64,000 nucleotides of DNA from Sinorhizobium mexicanum (GTDB lineage: Bacteria; Pseudomonadota; Alphaproteobacteria; Rhizobiales; Rhizobiaceae): NCBI RefSeq assembly GCF_013488225.1, contig NZ_CP041238.1, positions 4,190,501 through 4,254,500 on the forward strand, read 5' to 3'. This document shows, in pieces, positions 1 through 8,173 of the stretch. The position numbers and the translations under genes are program-made. Position 1 is the stretch's first letter. Each line of letters starts with the position of its first letter. Under the pieces are notes generated by a model, which was not told the origin of the DNA, ran no database searches, and saw only the letters and a list, made by a program, of their open reading frames with translations.

Positions 1-1187
1 ATGTAGCCGGTGACATGCCGCTGCTCACCATTGACGAGCAGGGTCTCGCCGCGCCCGTCTGTCAGGTAATGCGCCAGAGTGTCGTCGATGCTGAGCTCAT
101 CCCGCTTCTGGTCGAGCGTCGCCATCTCGAGATTGGTTCCGAGCTTGACACTTCCGGAGTCCGGCTCGATCTGGCCGGTCAGAAGCTTGAGCAGCGTCGT
201 CTTGCCGGCGCCGTTCGGGCCGACAAGACCGATCCGGTCGCCGCGGTGCACGCGGATCGAGAAGGGCGCGACGATCGTACGATCGTCATAGGCCTTGGTG
301 ATCTTCTCCGCCTCGATGACGAGCTTGCCGGACTCCCTGGCGTCGGCGGCCGTTGCCTGCACCGTGCCCTGCGGTCCCTTGTGGCCGCGATAGCGCGCCC
401 GCATGTCCTGCAGCTCGCCGAGACGGCGCATGTTGCGCTTGCGCCTGGCGGTCACGCCGTAGCGCAGCCAGTGCTCCTCGCGTTCGATCGCCTTGCCGAG
501 CTTGTGCTGCTCCAGTTCCTCGGCCTCGAGCACCTCGTCGCGCCATGCCTCGAAATGGGCGAAGCCGCGATCGAGCCGGCGCGACTGGCCGCGGTCGAGC
601 CAGACGGTCGCCGTCGAAACCTTTTCGAGGAAGCGCCGGTCATGCGAGATGAGCACCAGCGCCGAGCGGCTGCGGACGAGTTCGTCCTCCAGCCATTCGA
701 TCGTCGGAAGATCGAGATGGTTGGTCGGCTCGTCGAGGAGCAGGATATCGGGCTCCGGCGCCAGCACCCGGGCAAGTGCGGCGCGCCGCGCCTCGCCGCC
801 CGAAAGCCGCCGCGGATCCTCTTGCCCCGTCAGCCCCAGATGCTGCAGCAGATAGGCGACGCGATAGGGATCATCGCTTGGGCCGAGCCCCGCTTCCGCA
901 TAGGCCTGGACCGTGTCGAAGCCTTCGAAATCCGGCGCCTGGTGCAGGTAGCGCACCGTCGCCGAGGGATGGCGGAAGATTTCACCCGATTGCGGCTCGA
1001 CGAGGCCCGCAGCCATCTTCATCAGCGTCGACTTGCCCGAGCCGTTGCGGCCCACGAGGCAGATGCGGTCGCCGGGCTCGACCTGCAGGTTGGCGCCGGC
1101 AAGCAGCGGCGTGCCGCCGAAGGTCAGGAAAATGTCATCAAGCTTCAGAATCGGTGGCGCCAAGGCTTCAGGCTCCGGAAAGATCAT
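1..1187 (-). CDS. ABC-F family ATPase, Uup-like (3' end outside window)
   Basis: The protein carries two ABC ATPase domains and no membrane segment, as ABC-F proteins do; these act on ribosomes or, for Uup, on nucleic-acid branch structures. The first Walker A (GRNGSGKST) lies about 45 residues from the start and the second (GPNGAGKTT) about 330 residues in. The frame is open to position 1, so about 395 of the roughly 600 residues usual for the family are present. The last visible residues (..LLVNGEQRHVTGY) fit the region after the second Walker A in Uup. The ATG at 1185-1187 starts 20 bp inside the end of the thiamine diphosphokinase gene, so the two are probably translationally coupled. Family seen directly; exact ABC-F subgroup inferred. 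Confidence 0.85.
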   Translation of the reverse strand, partial: MIFPEPEALAPPILKLDDIFLTFGGTPLLAGANLQVEPGDRICLVGRNGSGKSTLMKMAAGLVEPQSGEIFRHPSATVRYLHQAPDFEGFDTVQAYAEAGLGPSDDPYRVAYLLQHLGLTGQEDPRRLSGGEARRAALARVLAPEPDILLLDEPTNHLDLPTIEWLEDELVRSRSALVLISHDRRFLEKVSTATVWLDRGQSRRLDRGFAHFEAWRDEVLEAEELEQHKLGKAIEREEHWLRYGVTARRKRNMRRLGELQDMRARYRGHKGPQGTVQATAADARESGKLVIEAEKITKAYDDRTIVAPFSIRVHRGDRIGLVGPNGAGKTTLLKLLTGQIEPDSGSVKLGTNLEMATLDQKRDELSIDDTLAHYLTDGRGETLLVNGEQRHVTGY

Positions 1188-1818
1188 AGGGTCGGGCGAC
1201 AATGACCGCCCGGCCGGATTTCAAGGAAAAGCGGACCGGCCCCTCCGCAACGTTGGAAATGGTCCGCGACGAACCGAAGGGCAGCGCGAAATCGTCGAGC
1301 GGATAACGCGCATTTTCGATGGAAAGGCCGGAAAGTGCGCTGAGGCCAAGAATCGAGAAGAGGCTGCCTTTGGGAAGGTCGATCTCCTCCGAGCCCTCCA
1401 GCAAGGGATAGGCTTCCTCCTCGCCGGAGGTCATCAGCACCGGCAACCCCTCTTCGGCGATCGCCACGGCGCGCAGCAGATGCAGGAAGGCATGGTCGCT
1501 TCTGGTGCCGCCGAGGGCACCGACGAAGATCAGCGACGTCGCACCCCGCGCAAGCGCCGCCTCGACGCCGATTTCGCCGTCGGTCGCGCTCTTGGCGGCT
1601 GGATAGCTCTCGCGCGGCACCGCGGCGAACGCGGCCAGCAAGGCGTCGTCGGTCGAATCGAAGTCGCCGACCCAGAGCTCGGGAACAATACCAAGCGCCT
1701 TCGCATGGCGCATGCCGCCGTCGGCCGCGATGAAGCGACTGCCGGAAAGTTGGCTCGCAAGTCGCTCGGTGCGGGTGAGCGCGCCCCCGAGAAGGATGGT
1801 GAAGGGTGATCCAGTCAT
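1168..1818 (-). CDS. thiN: thiamine diphosphokinase
   Basis: It transfers a pyrophosphate group from ATP to thiamine to give thiamine diphosphate, the active cofactor. The 216-residue protein shows the family motifs AADGG near residue 38, GDFDST near 57 and KSATDGEIG near 82. I chose the ATG at 1816-1818 because the product (MTGSPFTILLGG..) begins just before the conserved core; the frame is open upstream but adds only a weak leader of 24 residues. The gene overlaps the ABC-F gene by 20 bp. The thiamine transporter operon thiBPQ lies 0.9 kb away on the other strand, so uptake and activation of thiamine sit together. The symbol thiN follows bacterial use; tpk is also used. Confidence 0.88.
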   Translation of the reverse strand: MTGSPFTILLGGALTRTERLASQLSGSRFIAADGGMRHAKALGIVPELWVGDFDSTDDALLAAFAAVPRESYPAAKSATDGEIGVEAALARGATSLIFVGALGGTRSDHAFLHLLRAVAIAEEGLPVLMTSGEEEAYPLLEGSEEIDLPKGSLFSILGLSALSGLSIENARYPLDDFALPFGSSRTISNVAEGPVRFSLKSGRAVIVARPYDLSGA

Positions 1819-1905
1819 GGCAGAAGCCCATAGCGCAAAGCGGCAAGCAAGGAAAAGGCCGAAAGCAGTTTCCGGCCGCCGTTTCGCCAACGCAATTTGC
1901 GCGGA

Positions 1906-2391
1906 TCAGGTTCCGGACGGGTCTTCATCGGGAAAAAGCATGCCCGCATAGATGCCCGGCGTCGAATCCGGTATCTCCACCGCGCCGACCGCGCGGGCGT
2001 AAAAATCGACAGGACCGACACCGCCGATAACGGCGTAGCCGTAACCGGCGGCGCGCATCGCCATCAGGCTTTCGATAAGCAGTGCCTCGCCGATCCCCTG
2101 GCCACGCATCGCTTCATCGACGCCTGTCGGCCCGAAGAAGCCAAGCGCGGTCACGTCATGGCAGGCGAAGCCGACGATCCGGTTCTCGTGAACGGCGACA
2201 TGGATCCGCGCCGGGGTTGAGGAGAAGGCGGCCTCGGCCTCGCCGACCCAACCGGCGCCGAACCGTTCTTCGATCCAGGCGATCACGATCCTGCGTTCCG
2301 CAGCCATCGCCCGGCGAATGCTGACGCCAGGACCGAGCCGGGAAGCACGCCTTTCAGGCAAGGCGTAGAGACGAACGAGCATGTCTGGCAT
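1906..2391 (-). CDS. GNAT family N-acetyltransferase
   Basis: A 161-residue single-domain protein with the acetyl-CoA binding motif A, R-G-Q-G-I-G, at about residues 97-102, followed by the usual helix (EALLIESLMAMRAAGY). Members move an acetyl group from acetyl-CoA to an amine; the substrate cannot be read from the sequence. An ATG nine bases further in (MLVRLYALPERRA) is an alternative start. It lies 87 bp upstream of the thiamine diphosphokinase gene on the same strand, so it may head that operon, but nothing ties it to thiamine. The 5' side carries a palindromic repeat and then the divergent thiB leader. Confidence 0.8.
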   Translation of the reverse strand: MPDMLVRLYALPERRASRLGPGVSIRRAMAAERRIVIAWIEERFGAGWVGEAEAAFSSTPARIHVAVHENRIVGFACHDVTALGFFGPTGVDEAMRGQGIGEALLIESLMAMRAAGYGYAVIGGVGPVDFYARAVGAVEIPDSTPGIYAGMLFPDEDPSGT

Positions 2392-2405
2392 GAGAACCCT
2401 CCCCC

Positions 2406-2463
2406 ACTACAACGTCCTTTGCGCGCAAAGGACGTTGTAGCACTTTGAATTGCTGCTGCAGGC
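2406..2463 (-). repeat. intergenic palindromic repeat, family A copy 1
   Basis: Positions 2407-2440 form a perfect 34-bp palindrome (arm CTACAACGTCCTTTGCG). The adjoining bases to 2463 match the lead-in of the other copies (TGCAGC, then AATTCAAAGTGCTAC, on the minus strand). It lies between the GNAT gene and the thiB leader. Confidence 0.75.
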
Positions 2464-2573
2464 GAACAAACGCCGCCGACAAGTGTTTGGTCTAATAGCG
2501 CAGATGGCTTGGACGGCAAACGTTTCCGCCGAAACTCGGCTTGCCAGACCTGCCGCCGAAAGCTAAATCTTTG

Positions 2574-2679
2574 CTGCTCTAACGGGGTGCCTTCGGTTCG
2601 CTTCATGGAACCAAGGCTGAGAGGCCCAAGCCAACCCGCGGAACCTGATCCGGCTCATACCGGCGGAGGGATTAGAAGC
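2574..2679 (+). promoter_or_regulatory. TPP riboswitch (THI element) of thiBPQ
   Basis: The conserved blocks GGGGTGCC (2584-2591), GGCTGAGAG (about 2615-2623) and ACCTGATC with CTCATACCGGCGGAGGGA (2643-2671) are the signature of the thiamine diphosphate aptamer. The closing helix P1 can form between TCTAA at 2578-2582 and TTAGA at 2672-2676. The thiB start codon lies 60 bp downstream. No run of Ts follows a hairpin, so control is more likely at translation (covering the AGGGAGAG ribosome site at 2721-2730) than by termination; that last point is inference. Confidence 0.92.
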
Positions 2680-2739
2680 GATCGGACCGATGCGCCTCCT
2701 TTTCCCGCAACATCACCAACAGGGAGAGAGGTGCCCGTC

Positions 2740-3759
2740 ATGTCCATTTACACCAAGTTGCTTCGCCGGCTGGCGATTACGACGATCGCCGCGGCTTTGC
2801 CGTTCGGCGCCAGTGCCGCCGAGAAGACGCTGACGATCTACACCTATGAGAGTTTCATCAGCGAATGGGGCCCTGGCGCAAAGGTCGCCGAGGCCTTCGA
2901 GAAAACCTGCAACTGTGACGTCAATTATGTCGGCGTCGCCGACGGAGTCGAGCTTCTGACGCGGCTGAAGCTCGAAGGCGAGCAATCGAAGGCGGACATC
3001 GTGCTCGGCCTCGACACCAACCTCGTCGCCGAAGCCAAGGCGACGGGCTTCTTCGCCCCGCACGGTCTCGACACCGCAGCCTTGAAGGTCCCGGGCGGCT
3101 TCTCCGACGACACTTTTGTTCCCTATGACTACGGCCATTTCGCCGTGATCTACGATACCGAAACCCTGAAGACGCCGCCGAAGAGCCTGAAGGAACTGGT
3201 CGACGGCGATCCTTCACAAAAGATCGTCATCGAAGATCCGCGCACCTCCACGCCGGGCCTCGGGCTGCTGCTCTGGATGAAATCGGTCTATGGGGACGAG
3301 GCGGCCGCTGCCTGGTCCAAGCTCAAGGACCGGGTGCTGACCGTGACCCCCGGCTGGTCGGAAGCCTACGGCCTCTTCACCAAGGGCGAAGCGCCGATGG
3401 TGCTGTCCTACACCACCTCGCCCGCCTACCACATGGTGGCGGAAAACACCGAACGCTATCAGGCCGCACCCTTCGCCGAGGGCCACTATATCCAGATCGA
3501 AGTGGCCGGCGTGACGAAGAACGCCAAGGAGCCGGAACTCGCCAAGGAGTTTCTGGCCTTCATGACCGGCCCGGAATTCCAGTCGATCATTCCGACGACC
3601 AACTGGATGATGCCGGTTTCGGCAACCAGGGAACCCCTGCCGGACGCCTTCGGCAAGCTCGTCAAGCCGGAAAAGACATTCCTGATGTCTTCCGAGGAGG
3701 TCGCCGCCAACCGCAAGGCCTGGATCGACGAATGGCTGACGGCCATGAGCAAGAACTGA
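2740..3759 (+). CDS. thiB: thiamine ABC transporter, substrate-binding protein
   Basis: This periplasmic protein captures thiamine and its phosphates and delivers them to the ThiP permease. The 339-residue product begins with a Sec signal peptide (basic [11 protein letters not shown], a hydrophobic stretch, then a likely cut after GASAA), and the mature part starts with [11 protein letters not shown], typical of iron/thiamine-type binding proteins. The ATG at 2740 follows a good ribosome site (AGGGAGAGAG, 2721-2730); the open frame further upstream runs through the riboswitch and is not coding. It is the first gene of thiBPQ, seven bases or so ahead of thiP, and is controlled by the TPP riboswitch. 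Confidence 0.93.
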   Translation: MSIYTKLLRRLAITTIAAALPFGASAAEKTLTIYTYESFISEWGPGAKVAEAFEKTCNCDVNYVGVADGVELLTRLKLEGEQSKADIVLGLDTNLVAEAKATGFFAPHGLDTAALKVPGGFSDDTFVPYDYGHFAVIYDTETLKTPPKSLKELVDGDPSQKIVIEDPRTSTPGLGLLLWMKSVYGDEAAAAWSKLKDRVLTVTPGWSEAYGLFTKGEAPMVLSYTTSPAYHMVAENTERYQAAPFAEGHYIQIEVAGVTKNAKEPELAKEFLAFMTGPEFQSIIPTTNWMMPVSATREPLPDAFGKLVKPEKTFLMSSEEVAANRKAWIDEWLTAMSKN

Positions 3760-3766
3760 GGCAGGC

Positions 3767-5395
3767 TTGTCCGGTGCGGCCGAAAGACGAATGACGATTG
3801 CCGCCGGGGCCTTCAGCCTCGGCGGCATTCTGCTGTTCGTCGGCCTAGCCGTGGTCGCCCTCCTCGCCCAGTCGGGCGGCGGCTATGCCGGCGCGCCCTT
3901 CGACGCCTATGTCTGGCGCGTCACCCGCTTCACGCTGCTTCAGGCATGCCTCTCGACGATCCTCTCCGTGCTCTTCGCGATCCCGGTGGCGCGTGCGCTC
4001 GCCCGGCAGGCAAAATTTTCCGGCCGCATCTGGTTGCTTAGGTTGATGGCGCTGCCACTCGGTCTACCCGCGCTCGTCGCAGCGCTCGGCCTCATTCAGA
4101 TCTGGGGCCGGCAGGGCTTTCTCAATACTGTCCTCGCCGCGACCGGACTCAACGACCCGATCAGCATCTATGGTCTTTTCGGCATTCTTCTCGGCCACGT
4201 CTTCTTCAACATGCCGCTCGCGGCGCGGTTGATGCTTGCGGGGATCGAACGGATTCCGGGCGAATACTGGCGTACCACCGCCAATCTCGGCATGCCGTCG
4301 AGCGCAATCTTCCGCTTCATCGAGTGGCCGGCGATCCGCGGGCTGTTGCCGGGCATCGCCGGCCTCATCTTCATGCTCTGCGCCACCAGTTTCACGATCG
4401 TGCTGACGCTCGGCGGGGGACCTGCAGCAAGCACGATCGAAGTGGCGATCTACCAGGCGCTGCGCTTCGATTTCGACCCGCCGCGCGCGATCGCCCTTTC
4501 CGCCCTTCAGATCGCCCTGACGGGCGCGCTGCTTCTCGTTCTGAAGGTGCTGGCGCCACCACCGCCGGAGAGCGAGACAACCGGCAAAGCAATGAAGCGG
4601 TTCGACGGCATGAGCGGACAGTCACGACTCGCCGACGGGCTCTGGCTCGTCCTTGCGCTCGTTTTCGTCGGGCTGCCGTTCGCCGCGATCGCCTGTTCCG
4701 GCGTGCAGGCGGACTTGCCGAGGCTCGCCCGCGATGCTGCCGTCCACCGTGCATTCGCCACCAGCGGCGTGATTGCCCTTCTTTCAGCCGCGATATCCGT
4801 TGGGGCGACCGCCGTGATGATCCGCGCGCAGCAGGTTACCTTGATGCGACGACAGGCGGGAGCCGCCGCCCGGGGGTTTACCGGCATGATCAGCGCGAGC
4901 ACCTCCTTCGTCCTGCTGGTGCCGCCGGTCGTCCTCGGCGCAGGCTGGTTCCTGCTGTTGCGCCCCTTCGGCGATGTCGCGCGTCTTGCGCCGGCCGTCG
5001 TCATCGCCATCAACGCGCTGATGGCGCTTCCCTTCGTCTATCGCGTGCTCGCTCCGGCAATGGCCACCCATGCGGCACGCACGGATCGGCTAGCGGCGAG
5101 CCTCGGCATCGCGGGCTTTCATCGCCTGCGATGGATCGACTGGCCACCGCTGCGAAGACCCTTGCTCATGGCCTTCTCTTTCGCCATGGCCCTGTCCCTC
5201 GGCGACCTTGGGGCGGTGGCCCTGTTCGGGTCGCAGGACATGACGACCTTGCCCTGGCTGCTCTACAGCCGCATGGGAAGCTACCGCACCGCTGATGCTG
5301 CGGGACTTGCATTGCTGCTCGGCCTCATCTGCCTGGTCCTCACCGTGCTCGGCACGGCGGGAGAGGACGGCGCGCGCGAAGGAAGAGACGCATGA
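3767..5395 (+). CDS. thiP: thiamine ABC transporter, fused permease
   Basis: The inner-membrane channel of the thiamine importer. The protein of about 540 residues is a tandem of two MetI-like permease halves with roughly 12 membrane spans. Each half carries an EAA-type loop that docks the ATPase: around EYWRTTANLGMPSSA in the first, and around ARTDRLAASLGIAG in the second. The start is uncertain. A TTG at 3767 directly follows GAGGCAGGC, and an ATG at 3791 (MTIAAGAFSLGG) would give a protein eight residues shorter. Its stop overlaps the thiQ start by four bases (ATGA), a sign of coupled translation. Confidence 0.92.
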   Translation: MSGAAERRMTIAAGAFSLGGILLFVGLAVVALLAQSGGGYAGAPFDAYVWRVTRFTLLQACLSTILSVLFAIPVARALARQAKFSGRIWLLRLMALPLGLPALVAALGLIQIWGRQGFLNTVLAATGLNDPISIYGLFGILLGHVFFNMPLAARLMLAGIERIPGEYWRTTANLGMPSSAIFRFIEWPAIRGLLPGIAGLIFMLCATSFTIVLTLGGGPAASTIEVAIYQALRFDFDPPRAIALSALQIALTGALLLVLKVLAPPPPESETTGKAMKRFDGMSGQSRLADGLWLVLALVFVGLPFAAIACSGVQADLPRLARDAAVHRAFATSGVIALLSAAISVGATAVMIRAQQVTLMRRQAGAAARGFTGMISASTSFVLLVPPVVLGAGWFLLLRPFGDVARLAPAVVIAINALMALPFVYRVLAPAMATHAARTDRLAASLGIAGFHRLRWIDWPPLRRPLLMAFSFAMALSLGDLGAVALFGSQDMTTLPWLLYSRMGSYRTADAAGLALLLGLICLVLTVLGTAGEDGAREGRDA

Positions 5396-6120
5396 ATTCG
5401 CCAGCCTCCGTTTCCACGGCGCTTTCGCTCCAGGATGTCGAAGTCCGTTTCGAAACGATGACGCTCGCGTTCGACTGCGCGATTCCGCCCGGGCAGATCG
5501 TCGCGGTCGTCGGTGCCTCGGGGTCGGGGAAATCGACACTGTTCAACGTGATCGCCGGCTTTGAAGAGCCGGAGCAGGGCGCGGTCCATATTCTCGGCAA
5601 AGACATGGCTGGCCGTCTGCCGGCCGAACGCCCGGTATCGGTGATCTTCCAGGAGCACAACCTCTTTGCCCATCTCGACGCCGCGACGAATGTCGGCCTC
5701 GGCATCAACCCGGCGCTGCACCTGTCCGCCGTCGACCGCGCCAAAGTGGCCGATGCACTCAAGCGTGTCGGCCTCGACGGCTTCGGCGGGAGGTTGCCGC
5801 CGACGCTTTCCGGCGGCGAACGTCAGCGCGTGGCACTTGCCCGCGCGCTCGTCCGCCACCGTCCGCTGCTCCTGCTTGACGAACCCTTTGCCGCTCTCGA
5901 CCCGGGCATGAGAGCGGAAATGCGCGAGCTTTTGCGCGATCTCCACGACGAGGAAGGCAATACGATCCTGATGATCACGCATCATCCCGATGACGTGAGA
6001 CTGCTCGCCGACAAGGTGCTTTTCCTCGACCGGGGGCGTATCATCGCTCACGACCCTGTCGATCGTTTTGTCGAACGGCGCGACATCACGGCGATCAACC
6101 GCTTCCTCGGCCGCGAATGA
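5392..6120 (+). CDS. thiQ: thiamine ABC transporter, ATP-binding protein
   Basis: The cytoplasmic ATPase that drives thiamine import. In 242 residues it has Walker A (GASGSGKST, about residue 40), the ABC signature LSGGERQRVALA (about 141) and Walker B LLLLDEPFAALD (about 162), followed by the switch histidine in MITHHPDDV. Length and motifs are normal for ThiQ. It is the last gene of thiBPQ; a family A repeat begins about 20 bp after its stop and no U-rich terminator is evident. Confidence 0.93.
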   Translation: MNSPASVSTALSLQDVEVRFETMTLAFDCAIPPGQIVAVVGASGSGKSTLFNVIAGFEEPEQGAVHILGKDMAGRLPAERPVSVIFQEHNLFAHLDAATNVGLGINPALHLSAVDRAKVADALKRVGLDGFGGRLPPTLSGGERQRVALARALVRHRPLLLLDEPFAALDPGMRAEMRELLRDLHDEEGNTILMITHHPDDVRLLADKVLFLDRGRIIAHDPVDRFVERRDITAINRFLGRE

Positions 6121-6484
6121 GGTTTGCCGTCGGCCGGCCACCGCAGCGATTCAAAGCGCTCCGGCGGCCCTTGCGCATCTTAAAACATGCACGGCGCAGG
6201 AGAGAATTTTTCGCCAGATTGCTGTTCGCCACAATTTGACCGCCGCGTTGTGCGACGCGCGGGATATCCGACGGTTGGCGCGATGTTCGCGCATCCGTTG
6301 CTGTGATACCACGGGGCAACTATTTCTACCGTGATCAGCTATGCAGACGGCGCTGAAATCGCTACAGCACGATGATGGCTGAAACACCCAGGCTGGGACA
6401 CTGTATCCGGCTGAAAAAGTAGAATTTTTTCGACGTCGGCGCTCTAGTTGTGGCACGCGCCGGCGGAGGGGAACGGGCTGAGGC
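6121..6484. other. intergenic region between thiQ and the M48 protease gene
   Basis: No gene is supported here. It holds one family A repeat (6141-6202) and a fragment that may be a decayed second copy near 6341-6370 (ATGCAGACGGCGCTGAAATC, then GCTACAGCA). The last 80 bases probably hold the promoter of the protease gene, with a ribosome site GGAGGGGA near 6465. Confidence 0.6.
6141..6202 (+). repeat. intergenic palindromic repeat, family A copy 2
   Basis: Matches the family layout CGCAGCGATTCAAAGCGCT, then CTTGCGCATCTTAAAACATGC, then CGGCGCAGGAG. The central dyad is degenerate compared with copies 3 and 8. Confidence 0.6.
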
Positions 6485-7996
6485 ATGGTTAGGCATACAG
6501 TCATCGATGGCCGGATTCCGACGCGACGCGGCGGCAAGAATGCACGATTAATGGTTGCATTCCTGGCGACTGCGCTCCTGTCTGCCTGCCAATCGGTAAT
6601 TGAACAGACCTACGAGCCGACCGTCTCGCCGTCGTCAAATCCGCAGATCGTCGAGGAAGTGCAGAAGAACGATCCGCGCGCGCAGCTCGGCGCGCGCGAA
6701 CACCCGCGGATCGTCGCGAGCTACGGCGGCGAATACAAGGACGCCAAGACGGAGCGACTGGTGGCGCGCATCACCGGCGCGCTGACGGCGGTTTCGGAAA
6801 ATCCGCAGCAGTCCTATCGCATCACCATTCTCAATTCACCGGCGATCAACGCCTTTGCGCTTCCCGGCGGCTATCTCTACGTCACGCGCGGTCTCCTGGC
6901 GCTTGCCAACGATGCCTCCGAGGTCGCTGCCGTTCTCTCGCACGAAATGGCACACGTCACCGCAAACCACGGCATCGAGCGCCAGCAGCGTGAAGAGGCC
7001 GAGGTGATCGCGAGCCGGGTCGTCTCCGAAGTGCTTTCCTCCAATCTCGCTGGGAAACAGGCGCTTGCCCGCGGCAAGCTGCGGCTCGCCGCCTTCTCGC
7101 GCAATCAGGAGCTTCAGGCCGACGTGATCGGCGTGCGCATGCTCGGCGAGGCAGGATACGACCCCTATGCCGCCGCCCGTTTTCTTGATTCGATGGCGGC
7201 CTACGCCCGCTTCACCGCGGTCGACCCGGAAGCCGACCAGAGCCTCGACTTCCTGTCGAGCCACCCCAACGCGCCGCAGCGCGTCGAACTGGCGCGCCGC
7301 CACGCGCGTGCCTTCGGCGTCGAAAGCTCGATCGGCGACCGCGGGCGCGATTACTATCTGGCCGGCATCGACGGCATCCTCTATGGCGACAGCCCGCAGG
7401 AGGGTTATGTCCGCGGCCAGACATTCCTGCACGGCCAGCTCGGCATTCGCTTCGACGTGCCCGTCGGCTTCCAGATCGACAACAAGGCCGAGGCGGTGCT
7501 CGCGACCGGCCCGGGTGACATCGCGATCCGTTTCGACGGCGTAGCCGACACAGCGCAGCGCAGTCTCACCGATTACATCGCCAGCGGCTGGGTCACCGGC
7601 TTGCAGCCGGATACGATTCATCCGATCTCCGTCAATGGCCTCGAAGCAGCAACGGCGCGGGCGTCGGCCGATCGCTGGGATTTCGACGTCACCGTGATCC
7701 GCATCGACAACCGCATCTATCGTTTCCTGACCGCCGTCCCCAAAGGATCGAACGCGCTCGAAAGCACCGCGAGCCAATTGCGCGGCTCGTTCCGCCGCAT
7801 GACGCAGGGCGAGGTTCAGTCGCTGAAACCGCTACGCATTCGCGTGGTAACGGTCAGGTCCGGCGACACGATGGCGACGCTCGCCGCCCGGATGATGGGA
7901 ACGGACCGCAAACTCGATCTCTTCCGCCTGATCAACGCGATGCAGATCACCTCCACCGTCAAACCCGGCGACAAGGTGAAGATCATTTCCGAATAG
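6485..7996 (+). CDS. M48 family metalloprotease lipoprotein (BepA/YfgC-like) with LysM-like C-terminus
   Basis: A predicted outer-membrane-quality-control type zinc protease. The 503-residue protein has a long basic N-terminus, a hydrophobic stretch and a lipobox L-S-A-C with Cys35 as the lipidation site. The zinc motif HEMAH is at 153-157 and the third ligand is probably Glu209 in QELQAD. The last 55 residues (VRSGDTMATLAARM.., ending in VKPGDKVKIISE) resemble a LysM fold and could bind peptidoglycan. The ATG at 6485 follows GGAGGGGA; a start at Met23 would give a more standard signal sequence. It stands alone between repeats. BepA relatives help fold or remove beta-barrel proteins; that role here is inference from the family. 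Confidence 0.87.
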   Translation: MVRHTVIDGRIPTRRGGKNARLMVAFLATALLSACQSVIEQTYEPTVSPSSNPQIVEEVQKNDPRAQLGAREHPRIVASYGGEYKDAKTERLVARITGALTAVSENPQQSYRITILNSPAINAFALPGGYLYVTRGLLALANDASEVAAVLSHEMAHVTANHGIERQQREEAEVIASRVVSEVLSSNLAGKQALARGKLRLAAFSRNQELQADVIGVRMLGEAGYDPYAAARFLDSMAAYARFTAVDPEADQSLDFLSSHPNAPQRVELARRHARAFGVESSIGDRGRDYYLAGIDGILYGDSPQEGYVRGQTFLHGQLGIRFDVPVGFQIDNKAEAVLATGPGDIAIRFDGVADTAQRSLTDYIASGWVTGLQPDTIHPISVNGLEAATARASADRWDFDVTVIRIDNRIYRFLTAVPKGSNALESTASQLRGSFRRMTQGEVQSLKPLRIRVVTVRSGDTMATLAARMMGTDRKLDLFRLINAMQITSTVKPGDKVKIISE

Positions 7997-8067
7997 AGTG
8001 GCGGATTGCTTTTCTTCGTGGCCAGAGTGCTGCAATGTTTCCTTAATCTCGCCGATTAGGGATAAAA

Positions 8068-8134
8068 CATGCAGCGATTCAAAGTGCTACAGCGTCCGTC
8101 CTTTGCGCGTCCGATTAGACGCGCGGCGCTGTAG
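8068..8134 (+). repeat. intergenic palindromic repeat, family A copy 3
   Basis: A good full-length copy: ATGCAGCGATTCAAAGTGCT, then ACAGCGTCC, then CTTTGCGCGTCCGATTAGACG, ending GCGGCGCTGTAG. The inner arms GCGTC/GACGC and the outer arms CTACAGCG/CGCTGTAG pair. It lies between the protease and beta-lactamase genes. Confidence 0.8.
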
Positions 8135-8173
8135 GGGGCTATCGATTGTCACAGCCACCAGGGCTTGTGTTCA

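Noticed and set aside
2509..2739. N-terminal extension of thiB
   Set aside because: It would translate through the TPP riboswitch. The ATG at 2740 has a signal peptide and ribosome site.
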